A DNA stretch of 64,000 bases, from positions 186,001-250,000 of the forward strand of contig NZ_VBSN01000049.1 in NCBI RefSeq assembly GCF_006149045.1, given 5' to 3'. Source of the stretch: Dyadobacter flavalbus. Its GTDB lineage: Bacteria > Bacteroidota > Bacteroidia > Cytophagales > Spirosomataceae. The translations under genes and the position numbers were made by a program. Each line of letters opens with the position of its first letter. The stretch's first letter is position 1. Below, piece after piece: positions 36,201 through 44,554 of this stretch. Under the pieces are notes generated by a model. The model saw only the letters and a list, made by a program, of their open reading frames with translations, did not search any database and was not told the DNA's origin.

Positions 36201-36540
36201 ATCTTTGCCGGCAATTACCAATACGAGAACAGGTGAAGCGAAGAATTCAGACGAAGTAAAAGTGGATACCGAAAGCGAACGAACTGCTTCCACTATTTTC
36301 CCGAACCCGGCACAGAAACATGTTACCATCCAGATCGGCAACAAGCATCAGGAAAATATTTCCTTGGAGCTGATCAATGCAGCGGGCATCAGTTATCCGG
36401 TCAATACAAAGGAAGAACTGCATGCCGGCAGCAAAGTGGAAGCGGATATTTCCGGTTTGTCTTTAAGCAAAGGAATTTATCTGCTGAAAGTACATTCCAG
36501 TAATACTTCTGAAATACTGAAAGTGTTGATTACAGAGTAA
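33274..36540 (+). CDS. Secreted seven-repeat propeller protein with Ig-like, malectin, DNRLRE and T9SS domains (paralogue 1)
   Basis: The 1088-residue protein has a signal peptide (about 1-30, cut at AFA-QPG). Seven repeats of about 55-65 residues follow, built on xxWDKTxGG ... DGGYxxGGxSxSxxSGDKS ... DxWIVKL, which I read as a seven-bladed propeller (about 30-455). A beta domain (about 460-555) and a putative Ig-like domain (about 557-648, PPNLSPIEDK start) follow, then a malectin-like domain (about 650-800, RINAGGKAFTT), a DNRLRE-type domain (about 815-985) and the type A T9SS signal (STIFPNPAQKH, about 1006-1088). It should be exported by the type IX system. Surface glycan binding is inference. 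The next gene is its tandem paralogue. Confidence 0.88.
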   Translation: MSIHLLYRCLADRKLLFLSFFLFTAAVAFAQPGIEWGWLYPKAGVDKLRSVTATRDGGYIVAGTFSAIPPSSDFQNFDDFRVIKIGSSGIVEWEKTLGGAGSEYEPRIIQTTDGGYLVGGTSGSDKSADKSENDRSAVEHERGDFWVIRLAANGTMQWEKTIGGNKSDRLAVIRQTADGGFLLGGSSFSDISADKTTAARGWDDFWIVKINANGAIQWDKTFGGSGQEGLGGLLITRDGILLGGYSDSNASGDKSENAKGIWDYWLVKLSPDGTKLWDKTIGGDQFDEMVDMQATSDGGVIIGGNSESGISGDKSEKSGGEWYDYWIVKTDGLGNIQWDKTLGGSKAESLGSVRQTPDGGYIISGVSKSGISGSKTLPSRGTFSAWLVRLDATGKKLWEKTPGGDGSDDFARGTRTIPTADGGYLMIGSAGGSTGSGDIMQKPLQEDGWIVKLQPEGNTRKLAFSADSLNFNLLSTTPDSAQNVSIYADSGVPAITLRTTTADWLDLPAPALGSLPITVKTSGITPNRYSAMVTAIAPGYVRAFLKVKLVLKEASMPPNLSPIEDKAVLPGGTLRFTVFATTRYGQTKTFSLLNPLPGATINASTGAFSWAASSELGSYPFTVRVSDVNFPHLYEDETFTVQVVEAADMNVIRINAGGKAFTTADGHVFQADTFYVSNTRTSSIKGVDILNTQEDELYRTGRCDHSFSYRIPVQSGIYRVTLHFAEIYWGVSPNRPANIYRRRFHVDAEGQRKLDDYKILQKAGAPLTAVQESFEVGVTDGFLDLDFLEGRSDLPRVSAIEVRAIKPLTVLSAAPVADAYVRYGNSSQTNYGLEQTIDLKATTKDELARTAYIKFSMASVRDVIGARLRIYGRNYEGTNYVQVGLTGIDNDNWSETGITGSNAPTGPSTFLNSFVINDYRHRAKFFEIDITEFAKAQFDQDKTLTLMLADMSSANKRIIFNSRENTVNPPELLLFSSLPAITNTRTGEAKNSDEVKVDTESERTASTIFPNPAQKHVTIQIGNKHQENISLELINAAGISYPVNTKEELHAGSKVEADISGLSLSKGIYLLKVHSSNTSEILKVLITE

Positions 36541-36551
36541 TCTGACTGCTG

Positions 36552-36577
36552 AAATGCCCGGTTTTATCCGGACATTT
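36552..36577 (+). terminator. Hairpin after the first propeller/malectin gene
   Basis: AAATGCCCGG and CCGGACATTT form a 10-bp stem with one mismatch and a TTTTAT loop, followed by ATTTCATTTT. It lies 12 bp after the stop and before the tandem paralogue, so the two genes are probably transcribed separately or with partial read-through. Confidence 0.6.
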
Positions 36578-36633
36578 ATTTCATTTTGATAGAAATAAAT
36601 CTTTTCTACTTAACCCTTAACTGCTCACATCAC

Positions 36634-39600
36634 ATGCATTTACATTTATCTGCTCACAATCCTTTACCCAAAAACTGTTTTCACCGGACTTTTTTGAAGT
36701 ACCTGAAACCCTACATGATTTTCATCCTAGCTGCTTTTTTTACAGGAAACCTGCTGGCGCAGCCAGCGGTGGAATGGGACAAGCTGCAAACACTGTCTGA
36801 GAACTTTGGACCTTATGTCCGAGTAGCATGCCCTACTGCGGATGGCGGATTGCTTGTTGGATTATATCCCCAAAGTAATGTTGGCTCAAATTACTTTATT
36901 GTTAAGCTGGACAGTAAAGGAAACAAAGAATGGGAAAAAACATATGGAGGAAATAAAGAAGACGAATTGCAGTCTGTTATCCCGACATCCGATGGCGGAT
37001 ACCTGATTGGAGGCCAGTCCGATTCTGATGCCAGTGGTGATAAGACAGATTCGGCCTACTCGATTAGTACTGATTACTGGATTATCAAGATTACCGCAGA
37101 CGGAACCAAACAATGGGACAAAACGTATGGCGGAACAGGCACTGACAATCTGGCAACAGCAATACAGACTTCTGACGGAGGGTATCTCATTGGCGGTTTG
37201 TCAAGTTCTCCTGCAAATGGGATTAAATCCGAAAATTCGTATGGAGAATTTGATTACTGGGTGATCAAACTTGACGCAAACGGAAACAAGCAATGGGACA
37301 AAACCCTGGGTGGATCCTTGCGAGATCGTGTTTCATCGTTAATACAGGCACCGGATGGAGGTTTTATCGTAGCTGGCGAATCCGATTCAGAAATAGGTGG
37401 AAATAAAACAGCAGATTCCAAGGGTTCGTATGATTACTGGATTGTAAAACTTTCAGCCAGCGGCACCAAACTCTGGGACAAAACCTATGGCGGCAGATAC
37501 TTTGACCGTGATCCTATTATCACGCGTACCGAAGACAACGGTTTTTTGCTTGCCGGAATATCTTCATCTGAAGTTGAAGGAGACAAAACAGCTCCCGTTT
37601 TCGGCGATTATGATGTATGGGTGGTCAAAATCAATTCGGAAGGAGAAAAGCTGTGGGATAAAAGCTATGGAGGAAGCGATTTTGATTTGATTAAATCCAT
37701 TCAGCCAACCTCTGACGGCGGGTATTTGATTGGTGGAATAGGCGGAACATCTTTATCTGATCCCCACACAGATCCGGAATTGCAGGGATACGGTTTCTGG
37801 GCCGTGAAAATTGATGCCAGCGGATCAAAAATATGGGACAGGAATATTGGTGGAGGAATTGTTGAATTAGCCGGGGCTTTCCCTACGTCTGATGGCGGAT
37901 ACTTCCTTACCGGGCATGCATTAACCGATAATGTAGAAGGCGGTAAAACCGAATACGGACAAGGTATCTGGACTGTAAAGCTGCTTTCTGAATCAAATGA
38001 CAGAAAGCTCACATTTTCTCCCGGAGCACTCGATTTCACGCTTCCAAACATGCCTGCTGACTCTTCCCGAATTGCAAACCTGTCTGCCAGCACAGGCTCA
38101 CCAGATATCTCGCTTCGCAAATCTGCCGCCAAATGGCCGGATTTGCCTTCGCCCGCACTGGGCTCCCTGGCCTTCCATGTGAATACGGAAGGTTTTGCGC
38201 CCGGCAGGTATATTTCCGTCATTTCTGCAACAGCACCCGGATATGCCAGAGCATTGCTGAAAGTCAACCTGACGGTTAATGAAGTCACCAATCCTCCGGT
38301 ACTCAGCCCGATTGGTAACAAATTACTGCAGCCGGGCGAAATACTGAAGTTTACAGCGGATGCAACAGCAGGATTTGGACAAACCAAGATCTTTTCGCTT
38401 GTAAACGCGCCTGCCGGCGCTGCCATTGATGCTTCTACTGGCGCTTTCAGCTGGAACACGCCGTGGGAATCCGGTACTTATCAGTTTAATGTCAGGGTCA
38501 GTATTGCCGGTTTTCCGAACCTTTATGATGAAGAAACCATTACAGTTATCCTGAAGCTTACTGATCCGGCAGATGTTCCTGCTATCCGCATCAATGCGGG
38601 CGGCGATGATTTCACAACTGCCGACGGACGTGTTTTTCAGGCTGATGCATTTTTTAACGGTAGGCGCACAAGCTTTGTGGGGCAAGTTGATATCCTGAAC
38701 ACACCGGATGACGATTTGTACCGCAACACCCGCAGTGATGATTCTTTTAGTTACGACATTCCGGTACAAACCGGCGTATACAAGGTTACGCTTCATTTTG
38801 CAGAAATATACTGGGGCGTTTTTCCCAACAGGCCGGCCATTGATATCAGGAGGAAGTTCAATGTGGAGGCTGAAGGCCAGATAAAACTGGATAATTACAG
38901 CATTCTCCGGAAAGCAGGCGCGCCGCTCACAGCAGTGACAGAAACTTTCGAAGTAGACGTCCGGGATGGTTTTCTTAGCCTGTATTTCAGGAAAAATGCA
39001 GACCGGGCTTCCGTAGCAGCCATAGAAGTTGAATTTATCAAACCATTGGTAGAACTGTCGACTAAACCTGTTGCAGATGCTTACATACGTTTTGGAAGCA
39101 GCTCGCAGACCAACTTCGGACTTGAACAAACCATTGACCTGAAAGCAAATACAAACGCCGATTATGACCGTGCGGCATATATGAAGTTTTCACTGGCCGG
39201 GTTGAGCAGTATCAATAGTGCAAGGATCCGCATTTACGGGCGTAACTATGAAGGCAGCAAAACCGTTCAGGTTGGCCTCACCGGTATTGACAACGATAAC
39301 TGGACGGAAACCGGAATTACGGCGAGCAATGCGCCAACCGGCACTTCTGTATTTCTTGGAAAATTCAATTCGATGCGGAAGGCCCGGTTTTATGAAATTG
39401 ATATTACCGACTTTGCAAAATCGCAGCTTGCACAGGACAAGACGCTGACGCTGATCCTGGCCGATATGTTCGCGGCCAATAACAGGGTCATTTTCAACAG
39501 CAGGGAAAATGCCGTAAATCCGCCCGAACTGATTGTAACGACTACTGAACCGGTAATTTCATCAGCAAGAATGGCCGAGTCAGAAACAGCAGACGATGCT

Positions 39601-39870
39601 GAAAAGGAAACGGAAAGCTCAATCATTTATCCAAATCCAGTAAAAGACCGCTTTACGATCCGCGTGGGAAGCCGGCATCAGAATGCTATCGGCTTGTCGC
39701 TTGTCAGTGAAACGGGCAACATGATCCCGATCGGTACGCCTGAAGGTCTGCATGCGGGTTCTGTTTCCGATATTGATATAAGTCGCTTTCGGCTTCCGGC
39801 AGGCATTTATTTGTTACATGTGCAGTCGGCTTCCAACTCGGAAACGCTGAAAGTGCTGCTTGCAAATTAG
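36634..39870 (+). CDS. Secreted seven-repeat propeller protein with Ig-like, malectin, DNRLRE and T9SS domains (paralogue 2)
   Basis: I prefer the ATG at 36634 (1078 residues); a TTG 16 codons upstream and an ATG at 36715 are also possible, the last giving the most compact signal peptide (MIFILAAFFTGNLLA-QPA). The order is the same as in the upstream gene: seven repeats (KQWDKTYGG, KLWDKSYGG and others), a beta domain, an Ig-like domain (PPVLSPIGNK), malectin (RINAGGDDFTT), DNRLRE (VADAYIRFGSSSQTNFG) and a T9SS end (SIIYPNPVKDRFTI). The C-terminal halves of the two neighbours are near-parallel throughout, so this is a tandem duplication that has diverged. Role unknown. Confidence 0.87.
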   Translation: MHLHLSAHNPLPKNCFHRTFLKYLKPYMIFILAAFFTGNLLAQPAVEWDKLQTLSENFGPYVRVACPTADGGLLVGLYPQSNVGSNYFIVKLDSKGNKEWEKTYGGNKEDELQSVIPTSDGGYLIGGQSDSDASGDKTDSAYSISTDYWIIKITADGTKQWDKTYGGTGTDNLATAIQTSDGGYLIGGLSSSPANGIKSENSYGEFDYWVIKLDANGNKQWDKTLGGSLRDRVSSLIQAPDGGFIVAGESDSEIGGNKTADSKGSYDYWIVKLSASGTKLWDKTYGGRYFDRDPIITRTEDNGFLLAGISSSEVEGDKTAPVFGDYDVWVVKINSEGEKLWDKSYGGSDFDLIKSIQPTSDGGYLIGGIGGTSLSDPHTDPELQGYGFWAVKIDASGSKIWDRNIGGGIVELAGAFPTSDGGYFLTGHALTDNVEGGKTEYGQGIWTVKLLSESNDRKLTFSPGALDFTLPNMPADSSRIANLSASTGSPDISLRKSAAKWPDLPSPALGSLAFHVNTEGFAPGRYISVISATAPGYARALLKVNLTVNEVTNPPVLSPIGNKLLQPGEILKFTADATAGFGQTKIFSLVNAPAGAAIDASTGAFSWNTPWESGTYQFNVRVSIAGFPNLYDEETITVILKLTDPADVPAIRINAGGDDFTTADGRVFQADAFFNGRRTSFVGQVDILNTPDDDLYRNTRSDDSFSYDIPVQTGVYKVTLHFAEIYWGVFPNRPAIDIRRKFNVEAEGQIKLDNYSILRKAGAPLTAVTETFEVDVRDGFLSLYFRKNADRASVAAIEVEFIKPLVELSTKPVADAYIRFGSSSQTNFGLEQTIDLKANTNADYDRAAYMKFSLAGLSSINSARIRIYGRNYEGSKTVQVGLTGIDNDNWTETGITASNAPTGTSVFLGKFNSMRKARFYEIDITDFAKSQLAQDKTLTLILADMFAANNRVIFNSRENAVNPPELIVTTTEPVISSARMAESETADDAEKETESSIIYPNPVKDRFTIRVGSRHQNAIGLSLVSETGNMIPIGTPEGLHAGSVSDIDISRFRLPAGIYLLHVQSASNSETLKVLLAN

Positions 39871-39894
39871 AATAATTTTATTTTGTATTTAGCA

Positions 39895-39923
39895 AAAACG
39901 GGTGCCTGACAAGCACCCGTTTT
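39895..39923 (+). terminator. Rho-independent terminator of the second propeller/malectin gene
   Basis: AAAACGGGTGC (39895-39905) pairs perfectly with GCACCCGTTTT (39913-39923) around a 7-nt loop, 25 bp after the stop codon. Confidence 0.85.
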
Positions 39924-40028
39924 GGTTGAAAAACGTATGAATAATTACGGAATTCCGTACAAGCTTTTATAAAAAATCCTTCAACCAGTTTCCAAAACAG
40001 TTTAATTACCAATCAATCAACCCAAAAC

Positions 40029-40071
40029 CTTTCTTCCCTTTCTCCTTCTTCCTTCCTCCTTCCTCCATTTC
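40029..40071. repeat. Polypyrimidine tract at the 3' end of the GH92 gene
   Basis: The plus strand is almost all C and T (CTTCCTCCTTCCTCC type), so the GH92 transcript would end in a GGAAGGAG-type purine run just after its stop. This is the same motif as at 19296-19512 and inside the gene at 47841-49145. Confidence 0.7.
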
Positions 40072-40075
40072 CCAA

Positions 40076-42217
40076 CTACCGCGTCACCATTTCAATTTCC
40101 CCGCCATTGAGAAAAAGGCTGTGCGGCACAAAATAGCCGTTCGTCTTCTGCCCGTTTACTTTGATGGCCGTCAGGTTCCTGCCTTTTGCCGGTTTTTTGA
40201 TGGTAAGCATTTTGCCGCTGCTGGTTTTCCATTTCACCTCGTCAAAAAGCGGAACGGTCACAATGTACTCCGGATCGGTAGCCGAAAACGGGTATAATCC
40301 CAATGCGCTGAACACATACCACGCCGACATTTCGCCTGCATCGTCCATCCCGCAAAGCGCCAGCCCTTCGTCACCGATACCGTACAGATTATTGAGAATA
40401 TGGTCAATGATTTTCTGCGACTTTTCTGGTTTTCCGATGAAATGGTAAGCAAATGGCGCCTCGTGGTCGGGCTGGTTTCCGTGGCAGTACTGGCCGATCA
40501 TCGTTTCCACATTGCGTGCAATGTAGGACGGGTTCCAGGGAACCGTAAAAAGCGAATCCAGTTTCGACTCAAAGCCTTTCGGGCCGCCGTAAAGTGCAAT
40601 CAGTCCGGGCATATCGTGCGGCGCAAAAAATGACACCTGCCACGCATTGGCTTCACGGTACATGTATTCATAATAAGGGTATTGCGGATTGAACGGCTTG
40701 ATCCAGTCACCGTTTTCGAGCCTGCCGCGCATAAACCGGGTGGAAGCATCGAACATGTTTTTATAATTTCCGGACCGTGCCATCAGCACCTTGTAATTGG
40801 CCGTATCGCCCAGACTTTTCGCAAGCTGCGCCACCGAGTAATCATCATATGCATATTCCAGTGTTTTGGAAACGCCTGCTCTGGCTTTGGTTTCCACATG
40901 CGGATTGGGCACGTCCGGGTCCGAGATATAGCCTTTCTGAATGTACTCGGCAACGTACGGCCGGGCGCCGTCTGGATTGTTCGCATTTTTCAGCAGGATT
41001 TCATAAGTACCTTTTATATCAAAATCCTTGATTCCCCGAAGGTAAGCACCTGCAATGGATGACGATCCGTGATCCCCGTGAAAAAAGGTGGGAATGAAGC
41101 CCGTTTTATCACCGACATCCTTCATGGATTTGATCACATCCCGCGTTACATCCGGCGAAATCAGTCCGAGCAGCACATCCTTGTTCCGGTAAGTATCCCA
41201 GAGCGAAGGCTCTGTGTAATAACGAAAATCAGCTTTGACGACATTTTTCTTTGCATCTGTAAACGAGCCATTTACATCGCTGCGCAGCGCAGGCCACAAA
41301 AACGACCTGTAAAGGCTGGAATAAAGCATCTGTTTTTGCTTCTCCGTACCGCCTCTGACCTGCACCGATGACAACAGTGTTTCCCACGTACGGGTAGCTT
41401 CCGCGCGGACACTTTCGAATGTCTTGCTGCCTATTTCCTTTTCCAGATTCTCTTTTGCATTAGCCGTACTTACAAATGAAATCCCGATTTTAAGTTCCAC
41501 AGGCTCTTTGCTCCCGTCGGCCAGATGCACGATTGCATAACCGCCCGTTGCGCCTTCTTCTTTCTTTTCCAGTTTCTGAACAGGTGTATTCAGCACGGCA
41601 TAAAAGTAAATTTTTTCGCCTGTCTGCTGAAATCCCTGAACGGCATGGACTCCTGCCTGTTCCATGCTCCAGTTGGAAATTTTGTTATTGGCCTTTGCAA
41701 GATCGAAAAGAATCTGACGGTCCTTGCTGTTCTGGTATTCATACCGGTGATACCCGGCGCGGAGCGTGGAAGTAAGGCTTACCTTTACATGATAATCATC
41801 CAAATAAACCTGATAAAATCCCGGCGCGGCACTTTCCTTATCGTGACTGAACTTTGACCCGAATTTCCCGCCCGGATTGGAAAGCGGCAAAACCGGAATA
41901 TTGCACAGGTTCCAGTGGCCTTTGTTGGTGTGGGTAAAACCCAGGATTATGTCGTCTTCATACTCATAGCCCGCGCCCGAGCCATATTCTGTCATAGGGC
42001 TCAGCTGCACCATGGCATTAGGCAGCGAACTGCCGGGGAAAGTCAGTCCGGCCCATGAACGCCAGCCTTCGGGCAACTTGTACCCGAGTATTTCCGGATC
42101 AGTAAGTGGTGCCGTACCGATGAACGTATTGACGTACTTTGTGTATTGCTGGCTTTGTCCGGGAACAGAGGCCATCAGGATCATTAAAAAACCGTACAGG
42201 GTCTTTGGAAGCTTCAT
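40076..42217 (-). CDS. GH92-family alpha-mannosidase-like glycoside hydrolase
   Basis: The ATG at 42215-42217 gives 713 residues with a signal peptide (MKLPKTLYGFLMILMASVPG, cut near SQS-QQY); the frame runs 21 codons further upstream. Family phrases include YVNTFIGTAPLTDPE at the N-terminus, FPGSSLPNAMVQLSPMT, EPSLWDTYRNKDVLLGL, GNQPDHEAPFAYHF and the C-terminal CGMDDAGEMSAWYVFSALGL. GH92 enzymes are calcium-dependent exo-acting alpha-mannosidases that trim N-glycan or yeast-mannan type chains with inversion, usually in the periplasm or at the surface. The linkage specificity cannot be told. It is transcribed alone, divergent from the GH32 gene. Confidence 0.93.
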   Translation of the reverse strand: MKLPKTLYGFLMILMASVPGQSQQYTKYVNTFIGTAPLTDPEILGYKLPEGWRSWAGLTFPGSSLPNAMVQLSPMTEYGSGAGYEYEDDIILGFTHTNKGHWNLCNIPVLPLSNPGGKFGSKFSHDKESAAPGFYQVYLDDYHVKVSLTSTLRAGYHRYEYQNSKDRQILFDLAKANNKISNWSMEQAGVHAVQGFQQTGEKIYFYAVLNTPVQKLEKKEEGATGGYAIVHLADGSKEPVELKIGISFVSTANAKENLEKEIGSKTFESVRAEATRTWETLLSSVQVRGGTEKQKQMLYSSLYRSFLWPALRSDVNGSFTDAKKNVVKADFRYYTEPSLWDTYRNKDVLLGLISPDVTRDVIKSMKDVGDKTGFIPTFFHGDHGSSSIAGAYLRGIKDFDIKGTYEILLKNANNPDGARPYVAEYIQKGYISDPDVPNPHVETKARAGVSKTLEYAYDDYSVAQLAKSLGDTANYKVLMARSGNYKNMFDASTRFMRGRLENGDWIKPFNPQYPYYEYMYREANAWQVSFFAPHDMPGLIALYGGPKGFESKLDSLFTVPWNPSYIARNVETMIGQYCHGNQPDHEAPFAYHFIGKPEKSQKIIDHILNNLYGIGDEGLALCGMDDAGEMSAWYVFSALGLYPFSATDPEYIVTVPLFDEVKWKTSSGKMLTIKKPAKGRNLTAIKVNGQKTNGYFVPHSLFLNGGEIEMVTR

Positions 42218-42812
42218 TAAAATATAGTTTTGTTTAAGTAAATACGTTAAGTAAGAGCTGGTTAGATTTTGTGCCTGCATATCCTGAAAAGACAGCCTGC
42301 CGTATGCTTCCGGAACGCCTTCAACGAACAGGAATTGTTCCTTAACCGCTTGTTGTTAATGATTTTGCTAAGTAGGACATCTTTTTACAATATTGAAAGT
42401 TTATGTTCAAATATTGCATACTGCTGCTGCCTCCGCAAGGCATGAGCATGTACCGGCTGCCTGAAAAGCTCAGGATTTCCGTGATTTTCCGATGCGGTGA
42501 GCCGGGGCATGGCCGGGAAAACATTAAATGTGTATCTTGAAGAGGAAAAAGCAAGACGGCCATTTTTATCAACCGCCGAATTCCGGATTCCCGGCAGGAT
42601 GCGACGTATATCTTCCTGTCGCGCAAAGCAAAATCAGTTTTGCAAAAGGATTATATAATCAAAATCCGGGCTTTTAGTTTTTAGCCGTTAGCTTTCAGCA
42701 GATAGCGGCCTGACATTTGCTGTACAGCCAGAAGCAATAAATCAAAAACTGACATTTATAATCCCCAATTCAACATTTCAAAAGCCAACAGCCAAAAACA
42801 TCCAGCTCATAC
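42218..42812. other. Divergent intergenic region between GH92 and GH32 genes
   Basis: About 595 bp. A minus-strand frame at 42342-42626 is not convincing. Around 42670-42710 lies a degenerate TTTTAGCCGTTAGC repeat like that near 4.3 kb. Promoters for both genes should be here; no strong consensus was found. Confidence 0.4.
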
Positions 42813-44315
42813 ATGAAAAAAATAACGATCATCCTGTTTTACATTTCTGCATTAACCGCAATTCAGGTTATGGCGCAGGAATTTAAGGAAAAGTACCGGC
42901 CGCAGTTTCATTTTACACCAAAAGCCAACTGGATGAACGATCCGAACGGCATGGTCTTTCACAACGGGACTTATCACCTTTTTTATCAGTATTATCCTCA
43001 TGACAAAATCTGGGGGCCCATGCATTGGGGCCATGCGACAAGCAAGGATATGGTTTCGTGGAAAGAACAGCCGATTGCCCTGTATCCCGACAGTCTGGGT
43101 TATATTTTTTCAGGAAGCGCAGTGGTTGACAAAAACAATACGGCCGGATTCGGGAAAGATGCGCTGGTTGCCATTTTCACGCATCACGATCCCGTGCAGG
43201 AAAAGCAGAAAACCGGCAAACATGAATCCCAAAGCATTGCTTACAGCCTCGACGAAGGCAAAACATGGACCAAATACAAGGGAAATCCCGTTGTAAAAAA
43301 TCCGGGCATCAGCGATTTTCGTGATCCGAAAGTAAGATGGTTTGAGCCTCAGAAAAAATGGATCATGACGCTGGCAACAAAGGACCGGATCACCTTTTAT
43401 TCTTCCCCCGACCTTAAAACATGGACTCGCGAAAGTGACTTTGGTGCAAATGAAGGCGGGCATGGCGGCGTATGGGAATGTCCGGATCTGTTTCCGATCA
43501 TGCACGAGGGAAAAGAAACCTGGGTTCTGATCGTCAACATCAATCCGGGCGGGCCCAACAAAGGTTCTGCGGGACAGTATTTCCTGGGAAATTTTGACGG
43601 AAAGACTTTCACGTCCAATTCAAAGGAAACCAAATGGCTGGATTTCGGAGCAGACAACTATGCAGCCGTTACATTTTCCAATACAGGCAGCCGCAACATT
43701 CTGATGGGCTGGATGAGCAACTGGCAATATGCCAATCAGGTCCCGACCGATCCATGGCGGAGCGCAAATACCATTGCACGTGAGCTAGGCCTGAAAACGG
43801 TCGGAAAAGAGCTTTATCTTACTTCTGTTCCTGTAAAAGAGCTGGATGCGCTGAACGCAGCAGGGTTTTCAATGAAGCATGTACGGGTCAAAGATCAGCT
43901 GGACCTGACGGAAAAAGCAAAAAACAAAACAGGTTTGTTCCGGCTAGATCTAAGCACTGAAAACACGGCGGATTTTTCCGTTTTGCTGGCCAATGAAGCG
44001 GGCAATGAACTCATTGTAGGATACGATAAAGCTGCAAACCAGTATTACATAGACCGTTCAAAATCCGGCAAAACCGACTTTGAAAAAGGTTTTGGCGAAA
44101 GGCACAAAGCGCCCAGATTTGCAACAGAAGAAAAAATTTCATTCACATTGATTGCGGACGTTGCTTCGGTGGAGCTTTTTGCGGATAACGGGCTTACGGT
44201 CATGACCGATATTTTCTTTCCTGAAAGCGAAATGTCAAAGCTTTACATCAAATCGGCATCCGGAATTGCATTGGACAACCTGAAATATACCGTATTGAAA
44301 AGTGCTGTAAAATAA
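42813..44315 (+). CDS. GH32 fructan-active glycoside hydrolase (levanase/inulinase/invertase type)
   Basis: The 500-residue protein has a signal peptide (MKKITIILFYISALTAIQVMA-QEF). The five-bladed propeller shows the three catalytic motifs: WMNDPNG (nucleophile Asp43), FRDP (Asp171, transition-state stabiliser) and WECPDLF (acid/base Glu222). A C-terminal beta-sandwich follows from about residue 365 (LFRLDLSTENTADFSVLLAN). The enzyme would cut beta-fructosidic bonds in sucrose, inulin or levan in the periplasm or outside the cell. No fructokinase or SusCD pair is adjacent. A hairpin follows the gene. Confidence 0.94.
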   Translation: MKKITIILFYISALTAIQVMAQEFKEKYRPQFHFTPKANWMNDPNGMVFHNGTYHLFYQYYPHDKIWGPMHWGHATSKDMVSWKEQPIALYPDSLGYIFSGSAVVDKNNTAGFGKDALVAIFTHHDPVQEKQKTGKHESQSIAYSLDEGKTWTKYKGNPVVKNPGISDFRDPKVRWFEPQKKWIMTLATKDRITFYSSPDLKTWTRESDFGANEGGHGGVWECPDLFPIMHEGKETWVLIVNINPGGPNKGSAGQYFLGNFDGKTFTSNSKETKWLDFGADNYAAVTFSNTGSRNILMGWMSNWQYANQVPTDPWRSANTIARELGLKTVGKELYLTSVPVKELDALNAAGFSMKHVRVKDQLDLTEKAKNKTGLFRLDLSTENTADFSVLLANEAGNELIVGYDKAANQYYIDRSKSGKTDFEKGFGERHKAPRFATEEKISFTLIADVASVELFADNGLTVMTDIFFPESEMSKLYIKSASGIALDNLKYTVLKSAVK

Positions 44316-44388
44316 ACTGCTGCGACGTTCCCAAAATGCTGTAAATCCAGAAAGGCCTTAACCGGTTTGTAAGGTGTGAAATCAGCTG

Positions 44389-44424
44389 AAATCCATGTCT
44401 GTATAATAAACCGGACATGGATTT
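44389..44424 (+). terminator. Terminator of the GH32 gene
   Basis: AAATCCATGTC (44389-44399) pairs perfectly with GACATGGATTT (44414-44424), followed by TTAGTT, about 75 bp after the stop. Confidence 0.75.
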
Positions 44425-44554
44425 TTAGTTAAGGCTGTGTCAGGGCTGTTCAGATGGTTTGGGCATGTTTTTTACCATCCCGGTTACCATTGTATTTTGA
44501 CAAACCCTGCTGGATCGGTTTTTTATAATATATTCGCGCAAGATAAAATAGAAT

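Noticed and set aside
42342..42626. 94-codon minus-strand frame between GH92 and GH32
   Set aside because: No domain, signal or protein-like pattern; it lies in a divergent promoter region.
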